NCBI RefSeq assembly: GCF_017876795.1
Contig: NZ_JAGIOR010000001.1
Span: 3,560,501-3,624,500, forward strand
DNA length: 64,000 nt
From: Rhizobium leguminosarum
GTDB taxonomy: Bacteria; Pseudomonadota; Alphaproteobacteria; Rhizobiales; Rhizobiaceae
Direction: 5' to 3'
The notes under the pieces were generated by a model. The model did not search any database. It was not told the DNA's origin and was given only the letters and a program-made list of their open reading frames with translations. Shown one piece after another: positions 37,454-45,997 of the stretch. The position numbers and the translations under genes were made by a program. Each line of letters opens with the position of its first letter. The first letter of the stretch is position 1.

Positions 37454-37531
37454 ATGGGTCGCGGTATTCTACTTTGGCTGCTCGGTGTTCCACTGCCTAT
37501 CATCATTCTTCTGGCTCTGTTTATGCGATAG
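37454..37531 (+). CDS. Small membrane protein, 25 residues
   Basis: MGRGILLWLLGVPLPIIILL followed by ALFMR. A strong AGGAGG lies before the ATG. One short TM helix with a Pro kink; proteins of nearly this sequence are, from memory, widespread in rhizobia and other proteobacteria. It lies 9 bp upstream of the next gene and is probably cotranscribed. Confidence 0.65.
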   Translation: MGRGILLWLLGVPLPIIILLALFMR

Positions 37532-37540
37532 GAACAGATC

Positions 37541-38461
37541 ATGTCGGTTTCAATGACAGGTTCCGGAGAGATTGCCACTCCGGTCGAATCCTCCAAATCG
37601 GCTATGACATGGGGGCCTATCTTCGGGGGTGCCGCCGCGGCCATTGGCGTGACCCTCATCCTTCTGCTTCTCGGATCCGGGCTCGGGCTGACCATGGTGT
37701 CGCCCTGGTCGGGGCAAAGCAGTTCGCTCGGGACACTCGGTGTGACGGCGGCAATCTGGCTCGTTCTTGTGCAATGGCTTTCTTCGGCGCTCGGAGGCTA
37801 TATTACCGGCCGGCTGCGGACGAAATGGGCGGCCGTCCACACGGATGAAGTTTTCTTCCGTGACACCGCGCATGGTTTCTTGAGCTGGGCTCTGGCGACC
37901 GTCTTCGTCGCCGGGTTTCTAGCATCATCGCTGACTTCGCTCGCCGGTGCGGGTGCACAAGCTGTGGGATCGGCCGCACAGGCCGTGGGGTCGACGGCCA
38001 CTGCCGCCGGTACGGCAGCAGCATCGTCGGCAACCTCGCCGGGGGATCTCTCCACTTCCTATTTTACCGACGCATTGCTGCGCCCCGATCAAGCGCGAGC
38101 AGCGGCGACATCCAATGATGCCGCGGCAACATCCGAGGTATCCCGCATCCTGCTCAACGGTGGCCCCGAGGGCAAAATTCCCGATGACGACAAGGCCTAT
38201 CTCGCCACCATTGTTTCATCTCGAACCGGCCTTTCCGAAGCCGACGCACGCACCCGGGTCGACACGGTGCTGAAGCGGATCGACGATGCCAAGGTCGCCG
38301 CCCAGAAGGCTGCCGATGAGGCACGCAAGGCGGCCTCCACTACGGCCCTGCTCGGCTCACTGTCGCTTCTGATCGGGGCTTTCATCGCCTCTGCCGCCGC
38401 AGCGTTCGGCGGATCGCAACGCGACGAAGAGGAAGATCTCCTCGTCGCACGCCGGATCTGA
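37541..38461 (+). CDS. Multi-pass membrane protein (PhnA-like annotation in rhizobia)
   Basis: 306 residues. TM helices are seen at about residues 25-50 (WGPIFGGAAAAIGVTLILLL), 65-85 (GVTAAIWLVLVQWLSSALGG), 112-135 (GFLSWALATVFVAGFLASSL) and a last one near 270-290 (ALLGSLSLLIGAFIASAAAA). Between the third and fourth lies an Ala/Thr/Ser-rich, then charged, extracytoplasmic region with EADARTRVDTVLKRIDDAK. The end is acidic-basic (QRDEEEDLLVARRI). Function is unknown. The upstream EcfG-like promoter hints at stress induction. Confidence 0.75.
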   Translation: MSVSMTGSGEIATPVESSKSAMTWGPIFGGAAAAIGVTLILLLLGSGLGLTMVSPWSGQSSSLGTLGVTAAIWLVLVQWLSSALGGYITGRLRTKWAAVHTDEVFFRDTAHGFLSWALATVFVAGFLASSLTSLAGAGAQAVGSAAQAVGSTATAAGTAAASSATSPGDLSTSYFTDALLRPDQARAAATSNDAAATSEVSRILLNGGPEGKIPDDDKAYLATIVSSRTGLSEADARTRVDTVLKRIDDAKVAAQKAADEARKAASTTALLGSLSLLIGAFIASAAAAFGGSQRDEEEDLLVARRI

Positions 38462-38477
38462 AAACCGGCTGGAACCG

Positions 38478-38505
38478 GGGCGCGGGGTCGAAAGTCCGCG
38501 CGCCC
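38478..38505 (+). terminator. Probable terminator of the 37.5-kb membrane protein gene
   Basis: Arms GGGCGCG / CGCGCCC around a 14-base loop, followed by TTATTTAT, 17 bp after the stop codon. Confidence 0.65.
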
Positions 38506-38814
38506 TTATTTATGCAATTTCATATCGTTACGGCGTCTTTGCGCATCCGATAAAACGCGCGGCGCTCTAAGTGGCGGTTTATTCGTCTCGAACGGACATA
38601 TGGCCATTATTGAGCTTCGGTGAACTCAAGGCCGGAATTGCCGCTTCACTGGATAAGGGCGTGATTGCGCTCGGAGTGGCTGGGGATGTCGCGGCCTTTA
38701 GACTGCCCGCACTCAGAAATCCAAAAATATTGTGCAGCGCAGCAACTTTTTTGCTAGCTTAGACGTTTGGTTGAGCATCACCGCCATCCCGGCTGCTGAT
38801 TGGCGGAGACTTTC
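38506..38814. other. Intergenic region before the esterase gene
   Basis: About 310 bp. A 63-codon open frame at 38571-38762 has no ribosome site and is not convincing. The near-palindrome at 38730-38745 (see separate entry) is the only structured element seen. Confidence 0.5.
38730..38745 (+). promoter_or_regulatory. Candidate PhaR-type operator upstream of the PHB-depolymerase-like gene
   Basis: TTGTGCAGCGCAGCAA, an imperfect palindrome with a TGC-N3-GCA core, like the TGC/GCA-rich sites bound by PhaR/AniA-type regulators of polyhydroxybutyrate genes. It is 70 bp before the ATG. The link is inference. Confidence 0.35.
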
Positions 38815-39906
38815 ATGAGATCTATGTCAGACACTCTCGCACGCCTTGCTGCGTTGCGAGGAACGCTTCGCCCCCAACCCACGCAGGATAATTCCGATCT
38901 TGTCGCCTTGGAGGCGTTTGGCGCAAACCCGGGTGCTTTGGGAGGGTATACCTACCTGCCGACGAAGCGCGGGAAAAACATGGCGCTGGTCGTCGTCCTG
39001 CACGGCTGCACCCAGACTGCCGCCGGCTATGATATCGGGTCGGGGTGGTCGCGATTGGCCGAAGACTATGGCTTCGCGCTGCTGTTTCCCGAGCAGCGAC
39101 GGGCAAACAATCCAAACCTCTGCTTCAACTGGTTTAACCCGGAGGACACAAGACGGGATCACGGCGAGGTCTCTTCCATTCGCCAGATGATCGCAATGGT
39201 CGTTGCCGAACACGGTATCGACAGCAAGCGCGTGTTCGTGACGGGGCTTTCGGCCGGTGGCGCCATGACTGCGGCCATGCTTGCCACTTATCCGGAGGTT
39301 TTTGCCGGCGGCGCGATCATTGCGGGCCTGCCCTATGCAAGCGCCGCGACCATTCCCGAGGCATTCGACCGAATGCGCGGCCATGGCGGCCCGACCGCCA
39401 AAGAACTTGAACTGCGGTTACGAAACGCTTCAGGGCACAAAGGCCCTTGGCCGACATTATCACTCTGGCAGGGAACCGCCGACAGAACCGTCGTGCCAGC
39501 CAATGCGCATGCGATCGTCGAGCAATGGAGAAATGTCCACAGCGCCCACGCATCGCCGTCGCGCGTCGAAGATATTGGACGACATCAGCGAAGAGTCTGG
39601 ACCGATGCTCAGGGTGCCGAGGTGATCGAGCTCTATACGATTGCCGGGATGGATCACGGCACGCCGCTCGACGTCGGCACCGGCTACGGGGCAAGCGGCC
39701 CTTTCATGCTTGACGTCGGAATTTCCTCGACCGTCGAAATTGCCAGGTCCTGGGGTCTGGTTCCCTCATTTGAAAAGCGGCGCAATGCAACACCTTCAGC
39801 TGCGCAACCGGCAAACGTCGCAGGTCCATTTGCCCTGGGAAGCGACCGTGGCGGCATTCAGAAGGTCATTGAAGACGCCCTTCGATCCGCCGGCCTGCTG
39901 CGGTAA
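38815..39906 (+). CDS. PHB depolymerase family esterase
   Basis: 363 residues from ATG at 38815 with GGAG seven bases upstream; an in-frame TTG at 38800 is less likely. Alpha/beta hydrolase features: oxyanion region LVVVLHGCTQTAAGYD (about residue 60), nucleophile elbow VFVTGLSAGGAMTAAMLATY (about 140-160) and a late His in AGMDHGTPLDVG. No signal peptide is evident, so an intracellular enzyme is likely. The family includes PHB depolymerases and feruloyl/acetylxylan-type esterases; the substrate is not determined. Confidence 0.88.
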   Translation: MRSMSDTLARLAALRGTLRPQPTQDNSDLVALEAFGANPGALGGYTYLPTKRGKNMALVVVLHGCTQTAAGYDIGSGWSRLAEDYGFALLFPEQRRANNPNLCFNWFNPEDTRRDHGEVSSIRQMIAMVVAEHGIDSKRVFVTGLSAGGAMTAAMLATYPEVFAGGAIIAGLPYASAATIPEAFDRMRGHGGPTAKELELRLRNASGHKGPWPTLSLWQGTADRTVVPANAHAIVEQWRNVHSAHASPSRVEDIGRHQRRVWTDAQGAEVIELYTIAGMDHGTPLDVGTGYGASGPFMLDVGISSTVEIARSWGLVPSFEKRRNATPSAAQPANVAGPFALGSDRGGIQKVIEDALRSAGLLR

Positions 39907-39976
39907 AGCTACAGACCGGGAGCAGCCCTGGCTGCTATGACTTCATGCCAAAATGACGGAAGCAGGCGCGATTGCG

Positions 39977-40276
39977 CTATCGGTTTTGGGACTTGGGCAG
40001 TGGCCCGTTTTGATGGCTGAGCACGAGTTCGATCTGGACATCCTGCTGAAACTGCATCACCCGCTTGCCGACGTCACTCTCCGGCATCCCGGCTGCCAGG
40101 AGCTGATCAGCGAGCCTGCGGCATTCGGCCCTCCAGAATTCTATCGCCTCTGCGCCGTGTCGCCGACCGAGTTCACGGGCGCAGCGCTCGATATTGGCGG
40201 TTCCGGTTCCGGAGGGAAAAGCAATAACCCTGCCTTCACTGAGGGCGGCAGGTCGGCAGGTCATTTCAGTAGCCAT
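39977..40276 (-). CDS. Hypothetical protein, 99 residues (DUF6074-like)
   Basis: Start ATG at 40276 (MATEMTCRPAALSEGRVIAF), with AAGGA upstream; the longer open frame beyond is not used. Motifs: RVIAFPSGTGTANIERCARE and a helical part AIEFWRAECRRLADQLLAAG followed by MQFQQDVQIELV. The RVIxFP start and helical FWR...L pattern resemble the DUF6074 proteins common in rhizobia. Function unknown. It is divergent from the glycerate kinase gene. Confidence 0.65.
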   Translation of the reverse strand: MATEMTCRPAALSEGRVIAFPSGTGTANIERCARELGRRHGAEAIEFWRAECRRLADQLLAAGMPESDVGKRVMQFQQDVQIELVLSHQNGPLPKSQNR

Positions 40277-40476
40277 CGAACACAGGTTCCTTTGATCCTG
40301 TTCGTTGTCTACGGGACTATGGTTAATGCTTTCTATCGTTCGTCTCGGTTCCTTTTGATGAAGCAGAATTTGCAGCTCACCGCCGTCAGTCAGCCTCGCC
40401 TTCGACCTTGACGCCGGCACGCCGATGCGCCGACAGTCCGTGTCACGCTCGACACTCCAGGCAGCAGAGACCACCG

Positions 40477-41742
40477 ATGACGACAAGCAATCCCCGTGAC
40501 TTCCTGAAAAGCCTGTTCGACGCGGCGGTTCACGCTGCCGATCCGATAACCGGCATCAAGGCGAACCTGCCTGATCGGCCGAAGGGAAGGACCGTCGTGA
40601 TCGGTGCCGGCAAGGGTGCTGCGCAGATGGCGCGGGCGCTTGAAAGCGTCTGGGACGGACCGCTCGAGGGTCTGGTGGTCACCCGCTACGGCTATGGCTG
40701 CGAGACAATCGATATCGACATCATCGAGGCTGCCCATCCGGTGCCCGATGCCGCCGGTCTTGCCGCGGCAAGAAGGCTGATTGAGACGGTGAACGGACTG
40801 ACGGAAGACGATCTGGTGATCGCGCTGATCTGCGGCGGCGGCTCGGCCCTGCTGCCCGCCCCGCCGCAGGGGCTGACCCTCGAAGACGAGATTGCCCTCA
40901 ACGAAATGCTGCTTGCCTCGGGCGCGCCGATCTCGGCGATGAATGTCGTGCGCAAACATCTTTCCACCATCAAAGGCGGGAGACTTGCGGCAGCAACCAA
41001 AGCGAGGGTCGTCAGCCTGATCGTCTCCGACATTCCTGGCGACAATCCGGCCCATGTCGCCTCCGGGCCGACCGTGCCTGACGGTTCGACACGGCACGAT
41101 GCGCTCGAGATCATCAGGCAATATGGATTGCAGTTGCCGCAGGCAGCGCTCGACCATCTGAACTCGCCGGAGGCCGATGCACCGCGGCCGGACGATCCGG
41201 TCTTCTTACGACACGAGCATCATATCATCGCCTCGGCCGGCGTGTCGCTGGAGGCCGCGGCGGCCCTGGCGAAATCGCAGGGGATCGAGCCCGCCATCCT
41301 TTCGGATGCGATCGAGGGAGAAGCGCGCGACGTGGCGCAGGTGCACGCGGCAATCGCCCGCGAGGTGCTGGGACGGAACAGGCCGTTTTCGAAGCCGGCC
41401 GTCATTCTTTCCGGCGGCGAGACGACGGTGACGCTCAGAGCCAAGGGCGGCAAAGGCGGGCGCAACGGCGAATTCGCGCTCGCCATGGCGCTTGCGATAG
41501 ACGGACAGGAGGGCATTCATATCCTGGCCGCCGACACGGACGGAATCGACGGCTCCGAGGATAATGCCGGCGCATTTGCCGATGGTGGCACGGTCAAGCG
41601 CCTCCGCGCCGCCGGGCTCGATCCGCGTCGGCTGCTCGACGGCAATGACAGCTATTCGGGCTTTGCGGCCACCAGCGACCTCTTCGAAACCGGCCCGACC
41701 GGTACCAACGTCAATGACTTCAGGGCCATCCTGATCCGCTGA
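40477..41742 (+). CDS. ttuD: Glycerate kinase (DUF4147/MOFRL family)
   Basis: 421 residues from ATG at 40477 ([20 protein letters not shown]). Family blocks: [55 protein letters not shown] and the C-terminal MOFRL-type part [20 protein letters not shown] with [20 protein letters not shown]. The enzyme phosphorylates glycerate (2-phosphoglycerate) in glyoxylate, tartrate or hydroxypyruvate use; the symbol ttuD is the rhizobial name for this family and is given on that basis only. Confidence 0.9.
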   Translation: MTTSNPRDFLKSLFDAAVHAADPITGIKANLPDRPKGRTVVIGAGKGAAQMARALESVWDGPLEGLVVTRYGYGCETIDIDIIEAAHPVPDAAGLAAARRLIETVNGLTEDDLVIALICGGGSALLPAPPQGLTLEDEIALNEMLLASGAPISAMNVVRKHLSTIKGGRLAAATKARVVSLIVSDIPGDNPAHVASGPTVPDGSTRHDALEIIRQYGLQLPQAALDHLNSPEADAPRPDDPVFLRHEHHIIASAGVSLEAAAALAKSQGIEPAILSDAIEGEARDVAQVHAAIAREVLGRNRPFSKPAVILSGGETTVTLRAKGGKGGRNGEFALAMALAIDGQEGIHILAADTDGIDGSEDNAGAFADGGTVKRLRAAGLDPRRLLDGNDSYSGFAATSDLFETGPTGTNVNDFRAILIR

Positions 41743-41770
41743 AAGCCGGGCCATTGGCAGCGATAGCGGA

Positions 41771-42724
41771 TCAGGTCTCGATCCGCCCCTGCCCGACCAG
41801 CCATTCCACGGCCTCCTGCACCGCTTGCAGGGAGGTGTACCTCGGGGTGTAACCGAGCAGGCGCCGGGCCTTGGCGATCGAGCAATTCGGGCTGCGGGCA
41901 ATATGCTCCCAAGTCGCCTCCGCATCTTCGGCCGTCTGGCTTTTGGCCCAGGCATCGAATGGCGCGAAGGTGAGCTTCGGCTCCTGCCCGAACCACCGCG
42001 ACATGGACTCGGCATAACCGCGAAGCGTCAGCGCCTGCTCCGAAACCGCGTGGAAACTTTCGCCGATCGACGCATTCCAATTGGCAATCGCACCCATGAA
42101 CATCGCCGCCACGTCATCGGCATGGACGTGATGAACCGTCTCCAGGCCGAAATGGGGCAGCGCCAGGGTCTCTCCCCGAGCAAGGGTGGAAAAGACCTGC
42201 AGGTTGAAATTACCGGCCGGATTGAGCGGCGCCCATCCGGGACCGACAATGTGGCCGGGATGGATGATGGTCGTCGGCAATCGGCGAAGCCTTGCCTGCT
42301 GCAGCAGATAGGTTTCGATCGCCGCCTTCTGCGTGCCGTAATCGCCGAAGGGAGATTTCGGCGCCTCTTCGAGCGTCGGCACGGCACTGGCGTGGCCATG
42401 TGTCCAGATCGTGCCGGTATGCAGGAAATGACCGACGTGCCCCGATAGCGCCGTCACCAGGTGCTCCGCACTCTCCAGCGTGAAGCAGATCATGTCGATG
42501 ACGATGTCGGCTTTCACTTCACGCACGGCCGGGCCGAAATCACCCGTCCGCTCCATCGCTGCCCGATCCATCTGACGCTGATCGACGGCAGCCCAGGCGC
42601 GGTTTGCCGTGTAAGGCTTTGCCGCGCCGCGGCTGATCGTGACGACGTCGTGACCTGCCTCCACCAGACGGGGAACCAGATAGGTTCCGACATGGCCCGT
42701 TGCCCCGATGACCAAAACCCGCAT
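41771..42724 (-). CDS. NAD-dependent epimerase/dehydratase
   Basis: 317 residues from ATG at 42724, with GGAGGA upstream. N-terminal Rossmann motif MRVLVIGATGHVGTYLVPRL (GxxGxxG) and extended-SDR features; the active-site Tyr-x3-Lys reads YGTQKAAIETYLL at about residue 130. The C-terminal part (GESFHAVSEQALTLRGYAES) is of the NAD-dependent epimerase type. Substrate not known, possibly a sugar nucleotide. Confidence 0.85.
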   Translation of the reverse strand: MRVLVIGATGHVGTYLVPRLVEAGHDVVTISRGAAKPYTANRAWAAVDQRQMDRAAMERTGDFGPAVREVKADIVIDMICFTLESAEHLVTALSGHVGHFLHTGTIWTHGHASAVPTLEEAPKSPFGDYGTQKAAIETYLLQQARLRRLPTTIIHPGHIVGPGWAPLNPAGNFNLQVFSTLARGETLALPHFGLETVHHVHADDVAAMFMGAIANWNASIGESFHAVSEQALTLRGYAESMSRWFGQEPKLTFAPFDAWAKSQTAEDAEATWEHIARSPNCSIAKARRLLGYTPRYTSLQAVQEAVEWLVGQGRIET

Positions 42725-42821
42725 TGTCGTTCCTCCCTTGATATTTCCGCGTCGACTATGCTGCGCCCTCAGGTGATCCTGCAAGCAGACTCTTCGTAAT
42801 CAAGGCGGGCCGGACCGCGTG

Positions 42822-43778
42822 CTATTGATTCCGGAACACAATGCAGGTGCCGCCGTGTTTGCGGATCTGGTTGCAGAGGTTGTTGGCATCCATGCGCGTC
42901 TGCCGGCCGATGCGGGCAGCATAACGCGGGCGGAAGCCGAAGCTCCGATCACGCTGGCGCAGGATCAGCGGTTGCTCCACATTGAGCGGTGCTGGCAGAT
43001 CCTGCACGGCATCAAGAAACATGCGCCGGGCCACCGCGACATTGGCGTTCGCGGCAAGCTGGACGCCCCAAGGCGCCCAGTCGCCCTCCGGACGCCAGGG
43101 CGTTTCCTTCAAAGCCCGGCGTTCGGCAAGCGCCACGCAGCCATCGAGGAAGGGCTTGTCCTTGTCGAGCGGGGCTGCCGCGTCTTCCGGCGGCTTATCT
43201 TTCCACTCCTCGACCGTATGTGCGGTGATAGCCATGACGTAGCTGCGTGTCTCGTAAGGTAATCTGCCTGACGCTAGGTAAGAAGAAAGGCCGTTTTCGC
43301 CGGCATTGTAGGCAGCGGCGGCAAGGCCGAGATTGCCGAAACGATTGCGCAATTCGGCGAGATACTGCGCCGATTTCCGCAAGGCTTCCAGCACCTGGTA
43401 GCTGTCCTCAAGGCCGCGCAGTTTCGCCGTTCCGGGCATGAACTGCGCAATCCCCTGCGCTCCCTTAAAGCTCACGGCATCGGGGCGAAAGGTGCTTTCG
43501 CGCCAGATGAGACGGGCGAAATAATCCGGCGGCAATTGATTGGCGCTGGCGAAATGCTCGATCGCGACGCAAAGGTCGCGATTGAAATTGTCCTTACGGA
43601 TGCAGAGTGTCTCGCCCGATCCCGACGCCGAAGGCCCCGAATAGAGGCAGGCCGGCTCCGCGACGCTTCCTTCCGGCTGGGCCTTTCCGGTGGCTGCGGC
43701 GGAAAACAGAAAGTAGAGCGAAAGCATGGCCTTCGCAGCTATCTTCTCAATGCCGGACTGACGCTTTCGCCCTATCAT
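42822..43778 (-). CDS. Lytic transglycosylase (SLT domain)
   Basis: 318 residues with an N-terminal signal segment (AKAMLSLYFLFSAAATGKAQ). The SLT core is FARLIWRESTFRPDAVSFKG with the catalytic Glu, then AQGIAQFMPGTAKLRGLEDS and LAAAAYNAGENGLSSYLASG. The C-terminus (LCNQIRKHGGTCIVFRNQ) resembles the end of SPOR-like modules in rhizobial transglycosylases. It cleaves glycan strands to 1,6-anhydromuropeptides. Confidence 0.9.
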   Translation of the reverse strand: MIGRKRQSGIEKIAAKAMLSLYFLFSAAATGKAQPEGSVAEPACLYSGPSASGSGETLCIRKDNFNRDLCVAIEHFASANQLPPDYFARLIWRESTFRPDAVSFKGAQGIAQFMPGTAKLRGLEDSYQVLEALRKSAQYLAELRNRFGNLGLAAAAYNAGENGLSSYLASGRLPYETRSYVMAITAHTVEEWKDKPPEDAAAPLDKDKPFLDGCVALAERRALKETPWRPEGDWAPWGVQLAANANVAVARRMFLDAVQDLPAPLNVEQPLILRQRDRSFGFRPRYAARIGRQTRMDANNLCNQIRKHGGTCIVFRNQ

Positions 43779-43818
43779 CGGATCTCAGCAGGTTCGACTT
43801 CCATCGCGACGCTGATCC

Positions 43819-43924
43819 TAAAGCGCGTCGCGATCTTTCGGATTCGCTCCTCGCGCTTTAGGTCTTTGTTTTTGCGCATGTCGTTAGCGCAAAACCGCTG
43901 CACACTTTTGCGCGACATGCTTTA
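43819..43924 (+). repeat. RIME-like mosaic repeat, copy 3
   Basis: 106 bp, nearly the same as copy 2 (22320-22424): TAAAGCGCGTCGCGATC at the left and GCGCGACATGCTTTA at the right. It lies in the gap between the transglycosylase start and the peroxiredoxin stop and touches neither gene. Confidence 0.85.
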
Positions 43925-43975
43925 GATAGCATCGATCAAGACGCGAAGCTTCCCATTTCCGCAATGCCCGCACGA

Positions 43976-44006
43976 AAAAGCCGCCGCGCCAGATGGCAGC
44001 GGCGGC
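43976..44006 (-). terminator. Intrinsic terminator of the peroxiredoxin gene
   Basis: Arms GCCGCCGC / GCGGCGGC with an 11-base loop; on the minus strand it is followed by TTTTTCG. It lies 25 bp after the stop at 44032. Confidence 0.88.
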
Positions 44007-44031
44007 TTCAGGAAAGCTTTGAAAACAGTGG

Positions 44032-44691
44032 TCAGGCCGTCGGCTGCTTGGTCTTCCGGAGATACGGCAGAACCGTATCGAAGGAGCCAAAACGCGCGAT
44101 TGCGTCTTCGTTGGAAACCGCGGCGGTGATGATAACGTCTTCACCCTGGTTCCAGTTCGCCGGCGTCGCCACCTGGTGCTTGGCCGTCAGCTGGATGGAG
44201 TCGATGGCGCGCAGGATCTCGTTGAAATTCCGCCCCGTCGTCATCGGATAGGTGAGGATCAACTTGATCTTCTTGTCGGGACCGATGATGAAAACCGAAC
44301 GCACCGTCGCGTTGTCGGCGGGTGTGCGGCCTTCCGAACTCTCGCCGGCGCCGGCCGGCAGCATGTCGTAGAGCTTGGCGACCTTGAGGTCCTTGTCGCC
44401 GATCAGGGGATAATCGACGTCGAAGCCGGTGGCGGTCTTGATGTCGTTCTTCCACTTGGCATGGCTTTCCACCGGATCGACGGAGATGCCGATGATCTTG
44501 ACACCACGCTTGGCAAAGTCCCCGGCCAGGCCGGCCATGGCGCCGAGCTCGGTCGTGCAGACAGGCGTGAAATTCTTCGGATGCGAGAACAGGACGGCCC
44601 AGCCGTTGCCGATCCAATCATGGAAGCTGATCGGTCCCTGGGTGGTGTCGGCGGTAAAATCGGGGGCAATATCGTTGATACGTAAGCTCAT
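44032..44691 (-). CDS. 1-Cys peroxiredoxin (Prx6 type)
   Basis: 219 residues. The peroxidatic Cys is in HPKNFTPVCTTELGAMAGL at about residue 45; it is the only Cys in the protein, which defines the 1-Cys (Prx6) class. The C-terminal dimerisation part includes TPANWNQGEDVIITAAVSNE, typical of Prx6. It reduces peroxides using an external thiol. Monocistronic with its own terminator. Confidence 0.94.
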   Translation of the reverse strand: MSLRINDIAPDFTADTTQGPISFHDWIGNGWAVLFSHPKNFTPVCTTELGAMAGLAGDFAKRGVKIIGISVDPVESHAKWKNDIKTATGFDVDYPLIGDKDLKVAKLYDMLPAGAGESSEGRTPADNATVRSVFIIGPDKKIKLILTYPMTTGRNFNEILRAIDSIQLTAKHQVATPANWNQGEDVIITAAVSNEDAIARFGSFDTVLPYLRKTKQPTA

Positions 44692-44919
44692 GGTCGGCCC
44701 TCCAAAGCCTTGTGTTCAATGTTGTTTGTTTCAAATCGAGGCCATGGGATCCGTCCGCCGGAAGCGGTCGCGAGATTGCGGTCAACAGGATCGCACCGGC
44801 CGAAGGTAAAAACGTCCCATCCCAGGATTTTCAGTAAGCGATATACCACGATAACCGAAGGCATGCTCTTTCGATTTCAGGCCCGCTGCGGCATTATTTT
44901 TCCGATGCATCCGAGCGAT

Positions 44920-44951
44920 GATAGGGCCGTTTCTTTTAAATCGGCCCTATC
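44920..44951. terminator. Hairpin after the TRAP transporter operon
   Basis: Perfect ten-base arms GATAGGGCCG / CGGCCCTATC with a 12-base A/T-rich loop, 32 bp after the dctP stop. There is no T tract on the minus-strand side, so it may end or stabilise the transcript in another way. The rest of 44692-44982 shows nothing else. Confidence 0.55.
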
Positions 44952-44982
44952 GGAAACATTCGGAGTTCGTCCCGCTCCCACC

Positions 44983-45981
44983 TCAAGCCGCCTGAACGGT
45001 TTTGATCCTGTCGATGCCGCCGACAACAGGCGCGAAATCGGCCCAGACGCCCTGCGCGCCCTTCTGCCAATCCTCGAAGGCTTCCGGCTTCAAGAGCTTT
45101 CCGCCATGGCCAAGCGCCGTCTCGACGGACTTCACCTCGTCGTCGACGATCAGCTGGTTGAAATAGGCGGCCCCTTCGCTGGAAGCCTGCTGGAACACCG
45201 CCTTCTGCTCGTCGTTCAGCCCGGCCCAGAAAGTCGAGGAATAATAGATGACGCCGGATGCCCAGATGTGGCCGGTCTCGGTCATGTCAGGCACGACCTC
45301 ATAAAGCTTGAAGCCGGAATAGGCCGATTTGGTCAGGTCCATCGCGTCGGCGACGCCGGTTGCAAGCGCATTGTAGGTCTCGGTGATCGGAATGCCGATC
45401 GGCGTCGTCCCGAATGCGCTCCAGAGTTTGGTGTGCAACGGGCTCTGGATGACGCGGATGCGCTTGCCCTTGAGTTGCTCCGGCCGCGTCACCGGTTCCT
45501 TGGTCAGGAGATGGCGGGCGCCGTAGTTGATGAAATCGCCGACGACGAAATTCTGCGCCTGCAGTTTCTGCTTGAGATCGGCGCCGACATCGCCGCCGAC
45601 GGTCCTGCGCACATGGTCGGCATCGCGAAAGAGGAAAGGCAGATCGAGGATCTGCAATTCCGGCGCCCAGCCGGAGAGCGATGAGACCGTCGAGAGGCTC
45701 GCCTGGATCGAGCCGAGGCGGACGCCCTCGGCCACTTCCTTCTCGCCGCCAAGCGCTCCGTTCCTGACGATATTGAACTTGAACTGGCCCGGAAGCTTGG
45801 CTTCGACCAGTTCGCCGATCTTCACCCAGATCTTCGTTTCCGGCTTGTCGTCGCCAAGCAGCGAGGCGATTGTGATCGTCATGGTCCGGGCGGCGGCCGT
45901 GCGGACGAAGGCGGGTGCCGCGAGTGCCGTTCCGGCGAGCGCTGCGGTTTTCAGGAAATTGCGGCGGTTGAGATTATCCAT
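44983..45981 (-). CDS. TRAP transporter solute-binding protein, DctP type, Tat-exported
   Basis: 332 residues. The N-terminus MDNLNRRNFLKTAALAGTAL has a clear twin-arginine motif (RRNFLK), then a hydrophobic stretch and a signal cleavage near VRTAAA, so export is probably by the Tat system encoded at 9.8-11.5 kb. The mature part matches DctP (GELVEAKLPGQFKFNIVRNG, LKGKRIRVIQSPLHTKLWSA, GVADAMDLTKSAYSGFKLYE). Substrate is likely an organic acid but is not defined. The permease gene lies 16 bp upstream. Confidence 0.9.
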   Translation of the reverse strand: MDNLNRRNFLKTAALAGTALAAPAFVRTAAARTMTITIASLLGDDKPETKIWVKIGELVEAKLPGQFKFNIVRNGALGGEKEVAEGVRLGSIQASLSTVSSLSGWAPELQILDLPFLFRDADHVRRTVGGDVGADLKQKLQAQNFVVGDFINYGARHLLTKEPVTRPEQLKGKRIRVIQSPLHTKLWSAFGTTPIGIPITETYNALATGVADAMDLTKSAYSGFKLYEVVPDMTETGHIWASGVIYYSSTFWAGLNDEQKAVFQQASSEGAAYFNQLIVDDEVKSVETALGHGGKLLKPEAFEDWQKGAQGVWADFAPVVGGIDRIKTVQAA

Positions 45982-45997
45982 GGGATTGTCCTGTTGA

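Noticed and set aside
38571..38762. A 63-codon frame before the esterase gene
   Set aside because: No ribosome site, GTG-type start, and it overlaps a probable operator. Left as intergenic.
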